This document shows positions 35,844 to 43,801 of a stretch of DNA of 51,727 bases, piece after piece. The notes under the pieces are model-generated. The model searched no databases. It had not been told where the DNA came from and was given only the letters and a program-made list of their open reading frames with translations. The stretch is from Candidatus Thalassarchaeum sp. (GTDB lineage Archaea; Thermoplasmatota; Poseidoniia; Poseidoniales; Thalassarchaeaceae), in the NCBI GenBank assembly GCA_022449945.1, contig JAKURM010000004.1, positions 1 through 51,727 on the forward strand, in the 5' to 3' direction. How positions within the stretch are numbered: position 1 is the first letter of the stretch; each line of letters opens with the position of its first letter. The position numbers were made by a program, and so were the translations under genes.

Positions 35844-35958
35844 CGAATGACCTTCAATGCGCCGTACGAATATTCCTAATCCCGGGATTCCGTTCAAATA
35901 CTGGTGGTAGTTCGGACGGCTCGCGAACGGGGTAGCCCCCGATAGAGGAGTTGTCATA

Positions 35959-36891
35959 ATGGCCAAAGGTGCATCGGCTAGAGCGGCAGCTCGAAGGCAG
36001 AAAGACAAATGGAAGGCAAAGCGCTGGTTCTCCATCAGGGCTCCCAGAAATCCCTGGTCGTTCAAGGTCATTGGAGAGACCATAGCGGAAGAGGAATCTA
36101 TGCTCGTCGGCCGTCCCTATGAGGTCATGCAGAGCGATCTGGATGGGGACTTCTCCAAGATGCACGTCAAAATCAAGTTCAGAATAAAGGACGTCGTAGG
36201 AAACGATGCTCTAACCGAGTTCGTTGGCCACGATGTGATGAAGGACTTCGTCAGAAGACAAATTAGGCGCGACAGAGGGAAAGTTGACGATACGATTGAT
36301 GTCGTGACCGATGACGGCTTCTTCATCAGGATTAAGCCGTTCATAGTTACTCGTTCCAGAGTCAAAGGGAGTCAGAAGCAGGAAACTCGTAGTGTTGCTA
36401 GGAATGAGGTAATTACATTCTGTGCGAAGGCTACCTGGATAGGTGTTCAGCAGGCACTATTGGATGGTTCTCTAGAGGAAAGGGTAACTAAGGCCGTTTC
36501 CAAGATTCAGCCAGTCCGTGCTGTCTTCTTCCGTAGGAGTCAACTGATACAGGATGGCGTGGTAATTGACGATGGACCAACACTCGAAGAAGTAAAAGCA
36601 GCTGAGAAGGAGTCAATAGAGGCAGCAAATAAGAGCTCCGAAGACGAGGGAATTGAGCCTGAAGAAGCAGATGTTGAAACCGAAGAGTTAGCAGAAATAG
36701 GAGACGCTGAAATATCGGATGACGCCATTACCGAGGATCAAAACGTAAGTGAAAAACCATCCGAAGAAGTAGAAGAGACAAGCCCAGATTTCGAATCAAT
36801 GACGGTTGTACAATTGAAAGAATTGCTGAAGAAGGCAGGCAAGCCAGTTTCAGGAAAGAAAGCCGATTTGGTTGCCCGTCTTTCGGAGTGA
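35959..36891 (+). CDS. rps3ae: Ribosomal protein S3Ae fused to an acidic linker and SAP domain
   Basis: 310 residues; archaeal S3Ae is usually about 200. Residues 1-205 are S3Ae: KWKAKRWFSIRAPR, GETIAEEE, GRPYEVMQSDLDGDFSKMHVKIKFRI, GHDVMKDFVRRQIRRDRGKVDD and IKPFIVTRSR. Residues about 215-275 form a Glu/Asp/Ser-rich linker. The last 35 (MTVVQLKELLKKAGKPVSGKKADLVARL) fit the SAP domain, a two-helix nucleic-acid-binding motif. S3Ae is a small-subunit protein at the platform; the SAP end could reach DNA or RNA. It is divergent from the amber-containing RNA-binding gene, and the next gene starts 4 nt downstream. Confidence 0.92.
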   Translation: MAKGASARAAARRQKDKWKAKRWFSIRAPRNPWSFKVIGETIAEEESMLVGRPYEVMQSDLDGDFSKMHVKIKFRIKDVVGNDALTEFVGHDVMKDFVRRQIRRDRGKVDDTIDVVTDDGFFIRIKPFIVTRSRVKGSQKQETRSVARNEVITFCAKATWIGVQQALLDGSLEERVTKAVSKIQPVRAVFFRRSQLIQDGVVIDDGPTLEEVKAAEKESIEAANKSSEDEGIEPEEADVETEELAEIGDAEISDDAITEDQNVSEKPSEEVEETSPDFESMTVVQLKELLKKAGKPVSGKKADLVARLSE

Positions 36892-36895
36892 GGAG

Positions 36896-37657
36896 ATGCC
36901 CCGCATTGCGGTGCTTTGCGGAACAGGAATGAGCGAGTTCGCAACAGCCCTATCTTCTAATGGAGTATCTCTATCTGATTGCATGATTGCCGAATCCCCT
37001 TGGGGTGAGGTGCCACTATCCATGGTCAAGATGGAACGTGGAGAGGTGGTTATTATTGATCGCCACTACTCAAATTCAAATTCCAGGACCCCTCCCCATT
37101 CGATTAATCACAGGGCCAATGTTCATGCCGCAATTAGCAGTCATCCAGACATGGTAGTTAGCGTAAATTCCGTAGGGTCAATTCGTTCAGATTTGAAACC
37201 TGGAATGGTGACAGTGGCCGGCGACGTTCTCGATCTGTCCATAAGGCCGTGGACATTTCATGATGACAACGCAATTCACGCCGATCGAACCTCGATTTTC
37301 AGTAAAGAAGCCTCAAACACGTGCAGCAAAGCAATTTCCACAGTGCAGGATACATCCCCCAAAGGCATTGTAGTTGCCCAATGCGTAGGCCCACAATTCG
37401 AGAGCCCGGCAGAAATAGATGCTCTCGAGCGATTAGGTGCCGATGTCGTCGGAATGACTCTCGGACCCGAGTCAAGACTGATTTCCGAAAAGATGCTGCC
37501 ATATGTCTGCCTTCCATGTTGCTCTAATTGGGCAGCTGGACGAACACCCGGTGACCCTGCTGCAGAAATCTCACACCACGAAGTCGATGCTATTGCTTCT
37601 GGAATGAGGAATGTTGTAGCATTATGCATCACTTCTCTACTAGATGAACTACAGTAG
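36896..37657 (+). CDS. mtnP: MTAP/MTIP-type purine nucleoside phosphorylase
   Basis: Phosphorolysis of methylthioadenosine, methylthioinosine or purine nucleosides for purine and methionine salvage. 253 residues from ATG 36896; a TTG 24 nt earlier lies within the S3Ae gene. Landmarks: VLCGTGMSEF, the RTPPHSINHRANV phosphate-site block, NSVGSIRSDLKPGM, and GPQFESPAEIDALERLGADVVGMTLGPESRL. The substrate loop SCNWAAG appears as SNWAAG after CC. The base-contact region differs from human MTAP, so the exact substrate is unclear. It follows S3Ae closely and converges on tsr3. Confidence 0.82.
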   Translation: MPRIAVLCGTGMSEFATALSSNGVSLSDCMIAESPWGEVPLSMVKMERGEVVIIDRHYSNSNSRTPPHSINHRANVHAAISSHPDMVVSVNSVGSIRSDLKPGMVTVAGDVLDLSIRPWTFHDDNAIHADRTSIFSKEASNTCSKAISTVQDTSPKGIVVAQCVGPQFESPAEIDALERLGADVVGMTLGPESRLISEKMLPYVCLPCCSNWAAGRTPGDPAAEISHHEVDAIASGMRNVVALCITSLLDELQ

Positions 37658-37670
37658 TATCAATATCCAA

Positions 37671-38195
37671 CTATCCAAAGAATTCTAGTTGTAATTCAGA
37701 AACATGGTCTCGCGAAATAGCATTTGAGTATGCTTCCAAGGGTTCTTTATTCAACTCTAGAAACTGCTTGCCAAAATTGAATGGCTGCAGGATACTCAGA
37801 GCCTGTTCATTATGGCCTAATATTGAGAGAGATGCCGCCAGCGCTTCTACAGATGACAATCGGCCGGCCTTTCCCCAAGAAACAGGGTTTGCGGGGAGTA
37901 AAATCGGCAGAATTCTACTCTCCAAATTCGTCTTACCTTCGATGAAATTTATAGACTCATGAATTTTTTTCCATGAGCAGTCAAGAACCACCAATGAAGC
38001 ACCCAATTCGATTAATTCCCTGTCTTCGGGTCCCATTATGACCGTTGAATTTGGATCAAGAAGATAGCCTCTGCGGGGGGCCAAATCTGCCTTATTGTGA
38101 ACCCTTGCAAGTCCCTGTTTTCCTAACTTCCTTGCTGTGCATTTTCTCGGGTCATCCTGTGCTAGATGAATGACATGAAGTGGTACAAGGCTCAC
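37671..38195 (-). CDS. tsr3: Tsr3-like 16S rRNA aminocarboxypropyltransferase
   Basis: Transfers the aminocarboxypropyl group of SAM to a modified uridine or pseudouridine of small-subunit rRNA (archaeal and yeast Tsr3). 174 residues with DDPRKCTARKLGKQGLARV, GYLLDPNSTVIMGPEDRELI, LVVLDCSWKK, LPILLPANPVSWGKAGRLSSVEALAASL and FNFGKQFLELNKEPLEAY. These match the DUF367/Tsr3 pattern throughout. The start is GTG 38195, with AGGAGA 6 nt upstream, 3 nt after the MBF1-like gene's stop. Cytoplasmic. Confidence 0.88.
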   Translation of the reverse strand: MSLVPLHVIHLAQDDPRKCTARKLGKQGLARVHNKADLAPRRGYLLDPNSTVIMGPEDRELIELGASLVVLDCSWKKIHESINFIEGKTNLESRILPILLPANPVSWGKAGRLSSVEALAASLSILGHNEQALSILQPFNFGKQFLELNKEPLEAYSNAISRDHVSELQLEFFG

Positions 38196-38198
38196 GTT

Positions 38199-38759
38199 CT
38201 ATCTCCTATTTCTTGCACCTTTCCTCGATACTCCGAGCCTTCGTGCTTTCTTCCGGGGAACTTTGCCCCTATCTTCAGTGCTGATTTTGGTTGCAGCATC
38301 CGAGATTGTCATCTCTCTATGGGATGCAGACTCTACAACTCGAGAATTACTTGGTGCAGACTCAACGAACAGTTTGACTCCCAGTGACTTCGAAATCTTC
38401 TCTAATATCGTATCCGTGGGCCTAATTCCATTTTCTGCCTTTTGTATTGCAGAGACCTTCAGGTTCATTGACTTAGCTAATTCAGACTGAGACAATCCCT
38501 GATTCTCCCTGGCCCTCCTTATCCTCGAATGGAAGTCTGGAGCCAACTCAATTTCATCCTTTGTCATGATGTCAACTCCCGAAATCCCTTTCCCGACTAC
38601 GTGGCTTTCAGGAGCAGCATCAGGCAATTGCACGACCTTCCTCTCAACAACTAAGCCCATGGAATCGATACAATTGGTGCAGCAATCGAGAATTGTTCCG
38701 TGCACAGTAGACCTTCTGGTTGCGGTTCCTTCGATTCCGCATAACTCACATGTACCCAT
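38199..38759 (-). CDS. Archaeal MBF1-like zinc-ribbon/HTH protein
   Basis: 186 residues. An N-terminal zinc ribbon (Cys4, Cys7, Cys27, Cys30) is followed by a linker and an XRE-type helix-turn-helix (about 75-130: RIRRARENQGLSQSELAKSMNLKVSAIQKAENGIRPT), as in archaeal multiprotein bridging factor 1. aMBF1 associates with small ribosomal subunits or acts in transcription. The C-terminus, KKARRLGVSRKGARNRR, is the same type of basic tail as in two coiled-coil proteins of this window. It is co-directional with tsr3 (3 nt apart) and divergent from PAN across about 70 bp. Alternative: a general XRE regulator. Confidence 0.88.
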   Translation of the reverse strand: MGTCELCGIEGTATRRSTVHGTILDCCTNCIDSMGLVVERKVVQLPDAAPESHVVGKGISGVDIMTKDEIELAPDFHSRIRRARENQGLSQSELAKSMNLKVSAIQKAENGIRPTDTILEKISKSLGVKLFVESAPSNSRVVESASHREMTISDAATKISTEDRGKVPRKKARRLGVSRKGARNRR

Positions 38760-38829
38760 GGCTATCCCAACATCTCGTGTAACATGATACCTTCGCAGGT
38801 GTCATAAACACGTGCCAAGAACGAGAATC

Positions 38830-40062
38830 ATGGCAAGTGAGTCTGGAGAGGACATCAAAGAAGACATTTCTCCTATGTCCGACAGTGCAAAAGAAGATAC
38901 CTTAGATAGGCTATCTAAGGATTTTGATGATCTCTCAGAGCATGCACAGCAACTACTTACTGAGAAGCTATTTCTTGAGAATGAGTTTGCCCAGTTGAAG
39001 AAGCGTGCGAACCGTCTCGATGAAGAATTACGAAACATCAAGACACCCCCGCTAGTAGTTGGATACATTCAGGATATAATTGACGAACAAGCGATCGTTC
39101 GAAGCTCCAATGGAACCGTATTCTTGGTTTCAGTCAACCGTAGACTCGATATCTCAGAGATGAAACCCGGGACTAGAGTCGCTCTCAACCAAGATACCTT
39201 GTCTGTAGTCGAGGCTCTATCTGATTCATGGGACCCCCTCGTTAGCAGTGCAGAAATTATCGAAAGTCCAACGATTGACTACGAATCAATTGGCGGCCTA
39301 GACGAACAGATTAGGGAGATTAGGGAGGCCGTAGAACTGCCCTTTGAAAAACCCGAAGCGTTCATTGAATTGGGAATAGAACCACCCAAGGGTGTATTGC
39401 TCACAGGTCCACCTGGAACTGGAAAGACAATGCTTGCCAAGGCCGTGGCAAACTCGACTAAGGCTACATTCCTCGGCCTTGTTGGTGCCGAGCTGGCTCA
39501 GAAGTACATCGGAGAGGGAGGCAGAATGGTCAGAGAGCTATTCGATCTGGCCAAACAGAAGGCTCCGTCAATAATCTTCATAGACGAATTGGACTCCATA
39601 GGATCCAAACGTCTCGATACGGCAACATCTGGAGACAGAGAGGTCCAGAGAACGCTTATGCAGCTTCTTTCAGAAATGGACGGGTTCGAGACTCTAGACG
39701 ACGTGAAGATAATCGCTGCTACAAACAGACCAGAGTTACTGGATGCGGCTCTGTTGCGACCAGGCCGTTTTGACAGGATAATCGACATTCCTCTGCCTGA
39801 CGTTGACGCGAGGGAGACAATATTTGGGGTTCACACGAAATCTATGCCTATTGACAAGAAGGTTGGATTGAGGTATCTTTCTAACATTTCGGAAGGATTC
39901 AGTGGTGCCGAAATCAAGTCGTCTGTGGTTGAGGCTGGGATAAATGCAATCTCAGACGGACGAAAGAAAGTATCAAAATCTGATTTCACAGATGCAATCA
40001 AAAAGGTTGAGAATAAGAGAAAGGACTCTGCAAACAGCTCCGCCGAGGGACTGTACCGTTAA
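38830..40062 (+). CDS. pan: Proteasome-activating nucleotidase PAN
   Basis: Hexameric AAA+ ATPase that unfolds proteins for the 20S proteasome. 410 residues from ATG 38830; a GTG six codons earlier is less likely, because CATAAAC about 25 nt before the ATG could be a promoter for a leaderless mRNA. An N-terminal coiled coil (about 20-70), an OB-like domain, then GPPGTGKT (Walker A), IIFIDELDSIGSKR (Walker B), and the AAA second region of homology at AATNRPELLDAALLRPGRFDR. The C-terminus GLYR is the HbYX motif that docks in the 20S alpha ring. The 20S subunits are not in the window. Confidence 0.95.
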   Translation: MASESGEDIKEDISPMSDSAKEDTLDRLSKDFDDLSEHAQQLLTEKLFLENEFAQLKKRANRLDEELRNIKTPPLVVGYIQDIIDEQAIVRSSNGTVFLVSVNRRLDISEMKPGTRVALNQDTLSVVEALSDSWDPLVSSAEIIESPTIDYESIGGLDEQIREIREAVELPFEKPEAFIELGIEPPKGVLLTGPPGTGKTMLAKAVANSTKATFLGLVGAELAQKYIGEGGRMVRELFDLAKQKAPSIIFIDELDSIGSKRLDTATSGDREVQRTLMQLLSEMDGFETLDDVKIIAATNRPELLDAALLRPGRFDRIIDIPLPDVDARETIFGVHTKSMPIDKKVGLRYLSNISEGFSGAEIKSSVVEAGINAISDGRKKVSKSDFTDAIKKVENKRKDSANSSAEGLYR

Positions 40063-40097
40063 GCAAATCTCTTCATTGGGTCTGCCTTCCAAGGCAT

Positions 40098-41138
40098 GTG
40101 TCTCAACCACTGGTGGAATGCGTTCCAAACTTTAGCGAAGGCCGAGACAAGTCAGTTATAGGCAGAATAACGGCCCCAATAGAGGCTATTCCAGGAGTCA
40201 CACTACTGGATGTTGACATGGGCGCCGACTTCAACAGGACCGTGGTCACGATGGTGGGCAATCCTGATGACGTCCTCAAAGCAGCCATTGAGTGCACCAT
40301 AGTGGCTTCAGAGCTCATTGACATGAGGGGCCACACCGGTGAGCACGCCAGGATGGGTGCTGTTGATGTTGTCCCATTCATTCCTATCAACGGTGTATCT
40401 ATCGAGGAATGCGCCAGCCTCTCTGAAATTTATGCAGAGACGGTTTCGCAAAAACTCGACCTTCCAGTATATCTCTATGCGGAGGCTGCTAGGAGTGAGC
40501 AGAGGGTGAGGCTACCAGACATCAGGAGAGGCGAGTACGAAGGACTGCAGGAAAAGATGCAATCCGAGATTTGGGCTCCAGATTACGGGCCAAGAGAATT
40601 CAACCCAAAGCTTGGTGCTACGGCTACCGGAGCTAGGCAGATTCTAATCGCATACAATGTGAATCTGAACTCAGATGACAAAACCAAGGCCAATTCGATC
40701 GCATCTATGATTCGAACAAGCGGCTCCTTGGTTAAGGACGTAAACGGGGAGAAAATAATCGGGGAGGACGGTAAACCTCTAAGGAATCCTGGTAAATTTA
40801 AGGCTCTCCAGGCTGCCGGTTGGATGTACGATGATTCTACTGCCCAGGTGTCGATGAATCTCCTTGATCACAAGGTCACAGGATTGCATCATGTCACTGA
40901 GGCAATCCGCGAAGAGTCCCAGAAAATTGGCTTAAACGTGGTTGCGGGGGAGCTGGTAGGACTAGTCCCCCTAGAAGCCATGATTTCAGCAGGTAGGAAT
41001 TATCACAAAGAACCCGATTCTGCTGACGAATCGTCACTAGTCGATGCAGCAATAAAGGGCCTCATGCTCGATATTTTAGGTGAATTTAATCCCGAATCAA
41101 GTATCATTGAATGGGCCATTCGTGAGGCGTTGGGATGA
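40098..41138 (+). CDS. ftcD: Glutamate formimidoyltransferase
   Basis: Last step of histidine breakdown: moves the formimino group from N-formimino-L-glutamate to tetrahydrofolate, releasing glutamate. 346 residues starting with GTG. VECVPNFSEGRD at the N-terminus, GHTGEHARMGAVDVVPF, YLYAEAARSEQRVRLPDIRRGEYEGL, and PKLGATATGARQILIAYNVNLNS are typical of the formiminotransferase domain. The cyclodeaminase is a separate, overlapping gene (4 nt), unlike the fused animal enzyme. First gene of the hut cluster, 36 nt downstream of pan. Confidence 0.95.
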   Translation: MSQPLVECVPNFSEGRDKSVIGRITAPIEAIPGVTLLDVDMGADFNRTVVTMVGNPDDVLKAAIECTIVASELIDMRGHTGEHARMGAVDVVPFIPINGVSIEECASLSEIYAETVSQKLDLPVYLYAEAARSEQRVRLPDIRRGEYEGLQEKMQSEIWAPDYGPREFNPKLGATATGARQILIAYNVNLNSDDKTKANSIASMIRTSGSLVKDVNGEKIIGEDGKPLRNPGKFKALQAAGWMYDDSTAQVSMNLLDHKVTGLHHVTEAIREESQKIGLNVVAGELVGLVPLEAMISAGRNYHKEPDSADESSLVDAAIKGLMLDILGEFNPESSIIEWAIREALG

Positions 41139-41758
41139 ACGAGGGATACGAGGAAGTACTCAGATCAATAGCATCCTCCGATCCTACTCCTGGAGGTGGT
41201 TCGGTCGCAGCATTATCCCTTGCTCACGCACAATCACTGACCATCATGGTAGCTAGACTTACGGAGGGCAAGGAGAAGTGGGCAGATGGGCACGAGTTGG
41301 CGGAGGCAATAATCTCGAAATGGGATCCTAAAATGGAAGTTGCCATTGGGCTGGCAGAGAAGGATGCACATGCATTTGACCAAGTAATGGGGGCCTATCG
41401 TCTCCCAAAGAGCGACGAAAAAGAGAAGGAATTCAGGAATTCGTCTATCAGAGAAGCAACAATTGGGGCTGCTGAAGCACCCCTGGAAACAGCGACAGAA
41501 GCATTGGATCTCCTATCCGACATTGAGTCATTCAGCCATTCATGCAACTCAAATGCATTGACTGACCTTGCCTCAGCGGCGGAACTATCGAGTTCAGCGG
41601 TAAAAATTGCATCGATGAATGTTAGAATTAATCTGGATTTCATTGAGGGAGAGGATGTCGATGAACTCTCGACGAGATTGGATGCCGTAGTGGGGCAATC
41701 TTCCTCATCACTAGTGAGGATTAGAACCAAAGTTTCCGAGAGGCTTGGTTGGAAATGA
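41135..41758 (+). CDS. fchA: Formimidoyltetrahydrofolate cyclodeaminase
   Basis: Converts 5-formiminotetrahydrofolate to 5,10-methenyltetrahydrofolate and ammonia. 207 residues, mostly helical. SSDPTPGGGSVAALSLAHAQSL near the N-terminus is the folate-binding signature, and EKDAHAFDQVMGAYRLPK and APLETATEALDLL fit the family. It overlaps ftcD by 4 nt and hutU by 4 nt, so the three are translated in series. It pairs with FtcD to return the formimino carbon to the folate pool. Confidence 0.93.
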   Translation: MNEGYEEVLRSIASSDPTPGGGSVAALSLAHAQSLTIMVARLTEGKEKWADGHELAEAIISKWDPKMEVAIGLAEKDAHAFDQVMGAYRLPKSDEKEKEFRNSSIREATIGAAEAPLETATEALDLLSDIESFSHSCNSNALTDLASAAELSSSAVKIASMNVRINLDFIEGEDVDELSTRLDAVVGQSSSSLVRIRTKVSERLGWK

Positions 41759-43770
41759 AACTAGACAGAGACTCCTTCAACGGTATTCCAGATACTCTTC
41801 CACCACACAAGACCATAGATCCCGCAGTCCCCCATGCCCCCCCAAGGCCCCAAGTTTTGGATGAAAGAGGCAGGGTGCTGTCTATTGAAAACGCTTTGAG
41901 GTACTTCCCAGAAGATTGGCACGAGACTCTCGCCAAGGAGTTCCTGGATGAGCTGGACCAGCATGGCCACATATACATGCATAGGTTCAGGCCAGACTAC
42001 GAAATGCATGCCAGGCCAATCTCGGATTACGATGCCCACTCTAAGTCCGCAGCAGCAATAATGCTGATGATTCAGAACAACCTAGATCCCAATGTCGCCC
42101 AGTTTCCACACGAATTGATTACCTACGGGGCCAATGGGGCCGTTTTCCAGAACTGGGCGCAGTACCTGCTTACCATGGAGTATCTCTGCAAGATTAGGGA
42201 AGATCAGACATTAGTAATATACTCCGGCCATCCATTGGGAATTTTCCCCTCTAGCCAAGAATCTCCGATGGTAGTAGTCACGAATGGAATGGTCATCCCA
42301 AACTACTCTTCTAAATTGGACTATGAGAGGATGAACGCCTTGGGGGTTTCTCAGTACGGACAGATGACGGCCGGATCGTACATGTACATAGGCCCTCAGG
42401 GAATCGTACACGGAACAACCATCACGATACTAAACGCTGCTAGAAAGTACCTCGGAAAAACCTCTGAAGAAGGGCTAGGGGGCGTGCTATACGTCACATC
42501 TGGTCTTGGTGGGATGTCCGGGGCCCAGGCTAAGGCTACGGTAATTGCGGGTGCAGTGTGCATAATCGCCGAAGTCGATCCATCCCCAGCAAGAAAGAGG
42601 CATTCACAGGGTTGGCTAACAGAGCTTCACGAAGACATTGAGAAATTAGTAGATCGTGCTGAGCAGGCCATTTTCAGAAAGGAGGCAGTCTCTCTTGGAT
42701 ATGTGGGCAACATCGTAGAACTCCTGGAGTACCTTGTGGAGAGGGGCACCCATGTCGATCTAGCTAGCGATCAGACCAGCCTACACAATCCATGGCTAGG
42801 AGGATACATTCCAGTCGGCCTGACACTTGAAGAGAGTACAGAACTGCTGATGGAAGACCCTGCCAAATTCAAGGAATCAGTCAAATTTTCATTAAGGAGG
42901 CATGTAGCAGCAATCAATTCTCTTTGCTCCAAAGGGACCCGTTTCTGGGATTACGGAAACGCCTTCCTGCTCGAGTCAAGCAGAGCAGGAGCGGACATCA
43001 AAAAAGAGGACGGTTCCTTTCTCTACCCTTCCTACGTGGAAGACATAATGGGGCCAATGTGCTTCGATTATGGCTTCGGACCGTTCAGATGGGTCTGCAC
43101 CTCCGGCGAGGAGAGCGATCTGAGAAAGACGGACCAGATCGCAAAGGATGTCCTAGAGCAATTATCCTATGGTTGTCCGGATGAAATTCGAACTCAGTAC
43201 ATAGACAACATAAGATGGATTACTGAGGCAGAGAAGCATGGCCTGGTGGTTGGTAGCAAGGCCAGAATCCTATATGCGGATGAAGTGGGAAGGAGGGCCA
43301 TTGCGAGGGAATTCAACAAGGCAATCTCGGATGGCACTGTCACCGCTCCAATTGTTCTTGGTCGCGATCATCACGACGTAAGCGGTACTGACAGCCCATA
43401 TAGGGAGACTGCGAACATATACGACGGATCTATGTTCACCGCAGACATGTCAGTACAGAACTTCGTAGGGGACTCGTTCAGAGGGGCAACATGGGTCAGC
43501 CTGCACAACGGGGGAGGCGTTGGCTGGGGAGAGGCCATAAACGGTGGATTTGGACTTGTTATCGATGGTTCAGAACAATCTCAAGAGAATATCGACTCTA
43601 TGATCTCATGGGATGTGAATAACGGCCTTGCTAGGAGGTCATGGGCGAGGAATCCAGCTGCAAGATTCGCCATCTCCAGGGCCATGGAATCCGATGATAG
43701 GATTGACGTCACTATGCCCAATATCGTGGACGAAAGAGTGCTAAGGGACTTGTTCGAAGGTACTCGATGA
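41755..43770 (+). CDS. hutU: Urocanate hydratase
   Basis: Adds water to urocanate to give imidazolonepropionate using tightly bound NAD. 671 residues from ATG 41755, which overlaps the fchA TGA; an upstream in-frame TTG at 41749 is less likely. Landmarks: TYGANGAVFQNWAQYLLTM, YSGHPLG, MTAGSYMYIGPQGIVHGT, the NAD loop VTSGLGGMSGAQAKA, SDQTSLHNPWLGGYIPVGL and RDHHDVSGTDSPYRET. It is longer than the common bacterial form (about 555), with a C-terminal portion like the long urocanase type. Confidence 0.96.
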   Translation: MKLDRDSFNGIPDTLPPHKTIDPAVPHAPPRPQVLDERGRVLSIENALRYFPEDWHETLAKEFLDELDQHGHIYMHRFRPDYEMHARPISDYDAHSKSAAAIMLMIQNNLDPNVAQFPHELITYGANGAVFQNWAQYLLTMEYLCKIREDQTLVIYSGHPLGIFPSSQESPMVVVTNGMVIPNYSSKLDYERMNALGVSQYGQMTAGSYMYIGPQGIVHGTTITILNAARKYLGKTSEEGLGGVLYVTSGLGGMSGAQAKATVIAGAVCIIAEVDPSPARKRHSQGWLTELHEDIEKLVDRAEQAIFRKEAVSLGYVGNIVELLEYLVERGTHVDLASDQTSLHNPWLGGYIPVGLTLEESTELLMEDPAKFKESVKFSLRRHVAAINSLCSKGTRFWDYGNAFLLESSRAGADIKKEDGSFLYPSYVEDIMGPMCFDYGFGPFRWVCTSGEESDLRKTDQIAKDVLEQLSYGCPDEIRTQYIDNIRWITEAEKHGLVVGSKARILYADEVGRRAIAREFNKAISDGTVTAPIVLGRDHHDVSGTDSPYRETANIYDGSMFTADMSVQNFVGDSFRGATWVSLHNGGGVGWGEAINGGFGLVIDGSEQSQENIDSMISWDVNNGLARRSWARNPAARFAISRAMESDDRIDVTMPNIVDERVLRDLFEGTR

Positions 43771-43801
43771 CTCTATTTGGGAATCACGGTTCGATACACC
43801 T

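Noticed and set aside
35844-36083. Upstream extension of the RNA-binding gene across the S3Ae start
   Set aside because: The longer frame overlaps the S3Ae coding region on the opposite strand, and ATG 35843 has a better ribosome-binding site and family N-terminus.
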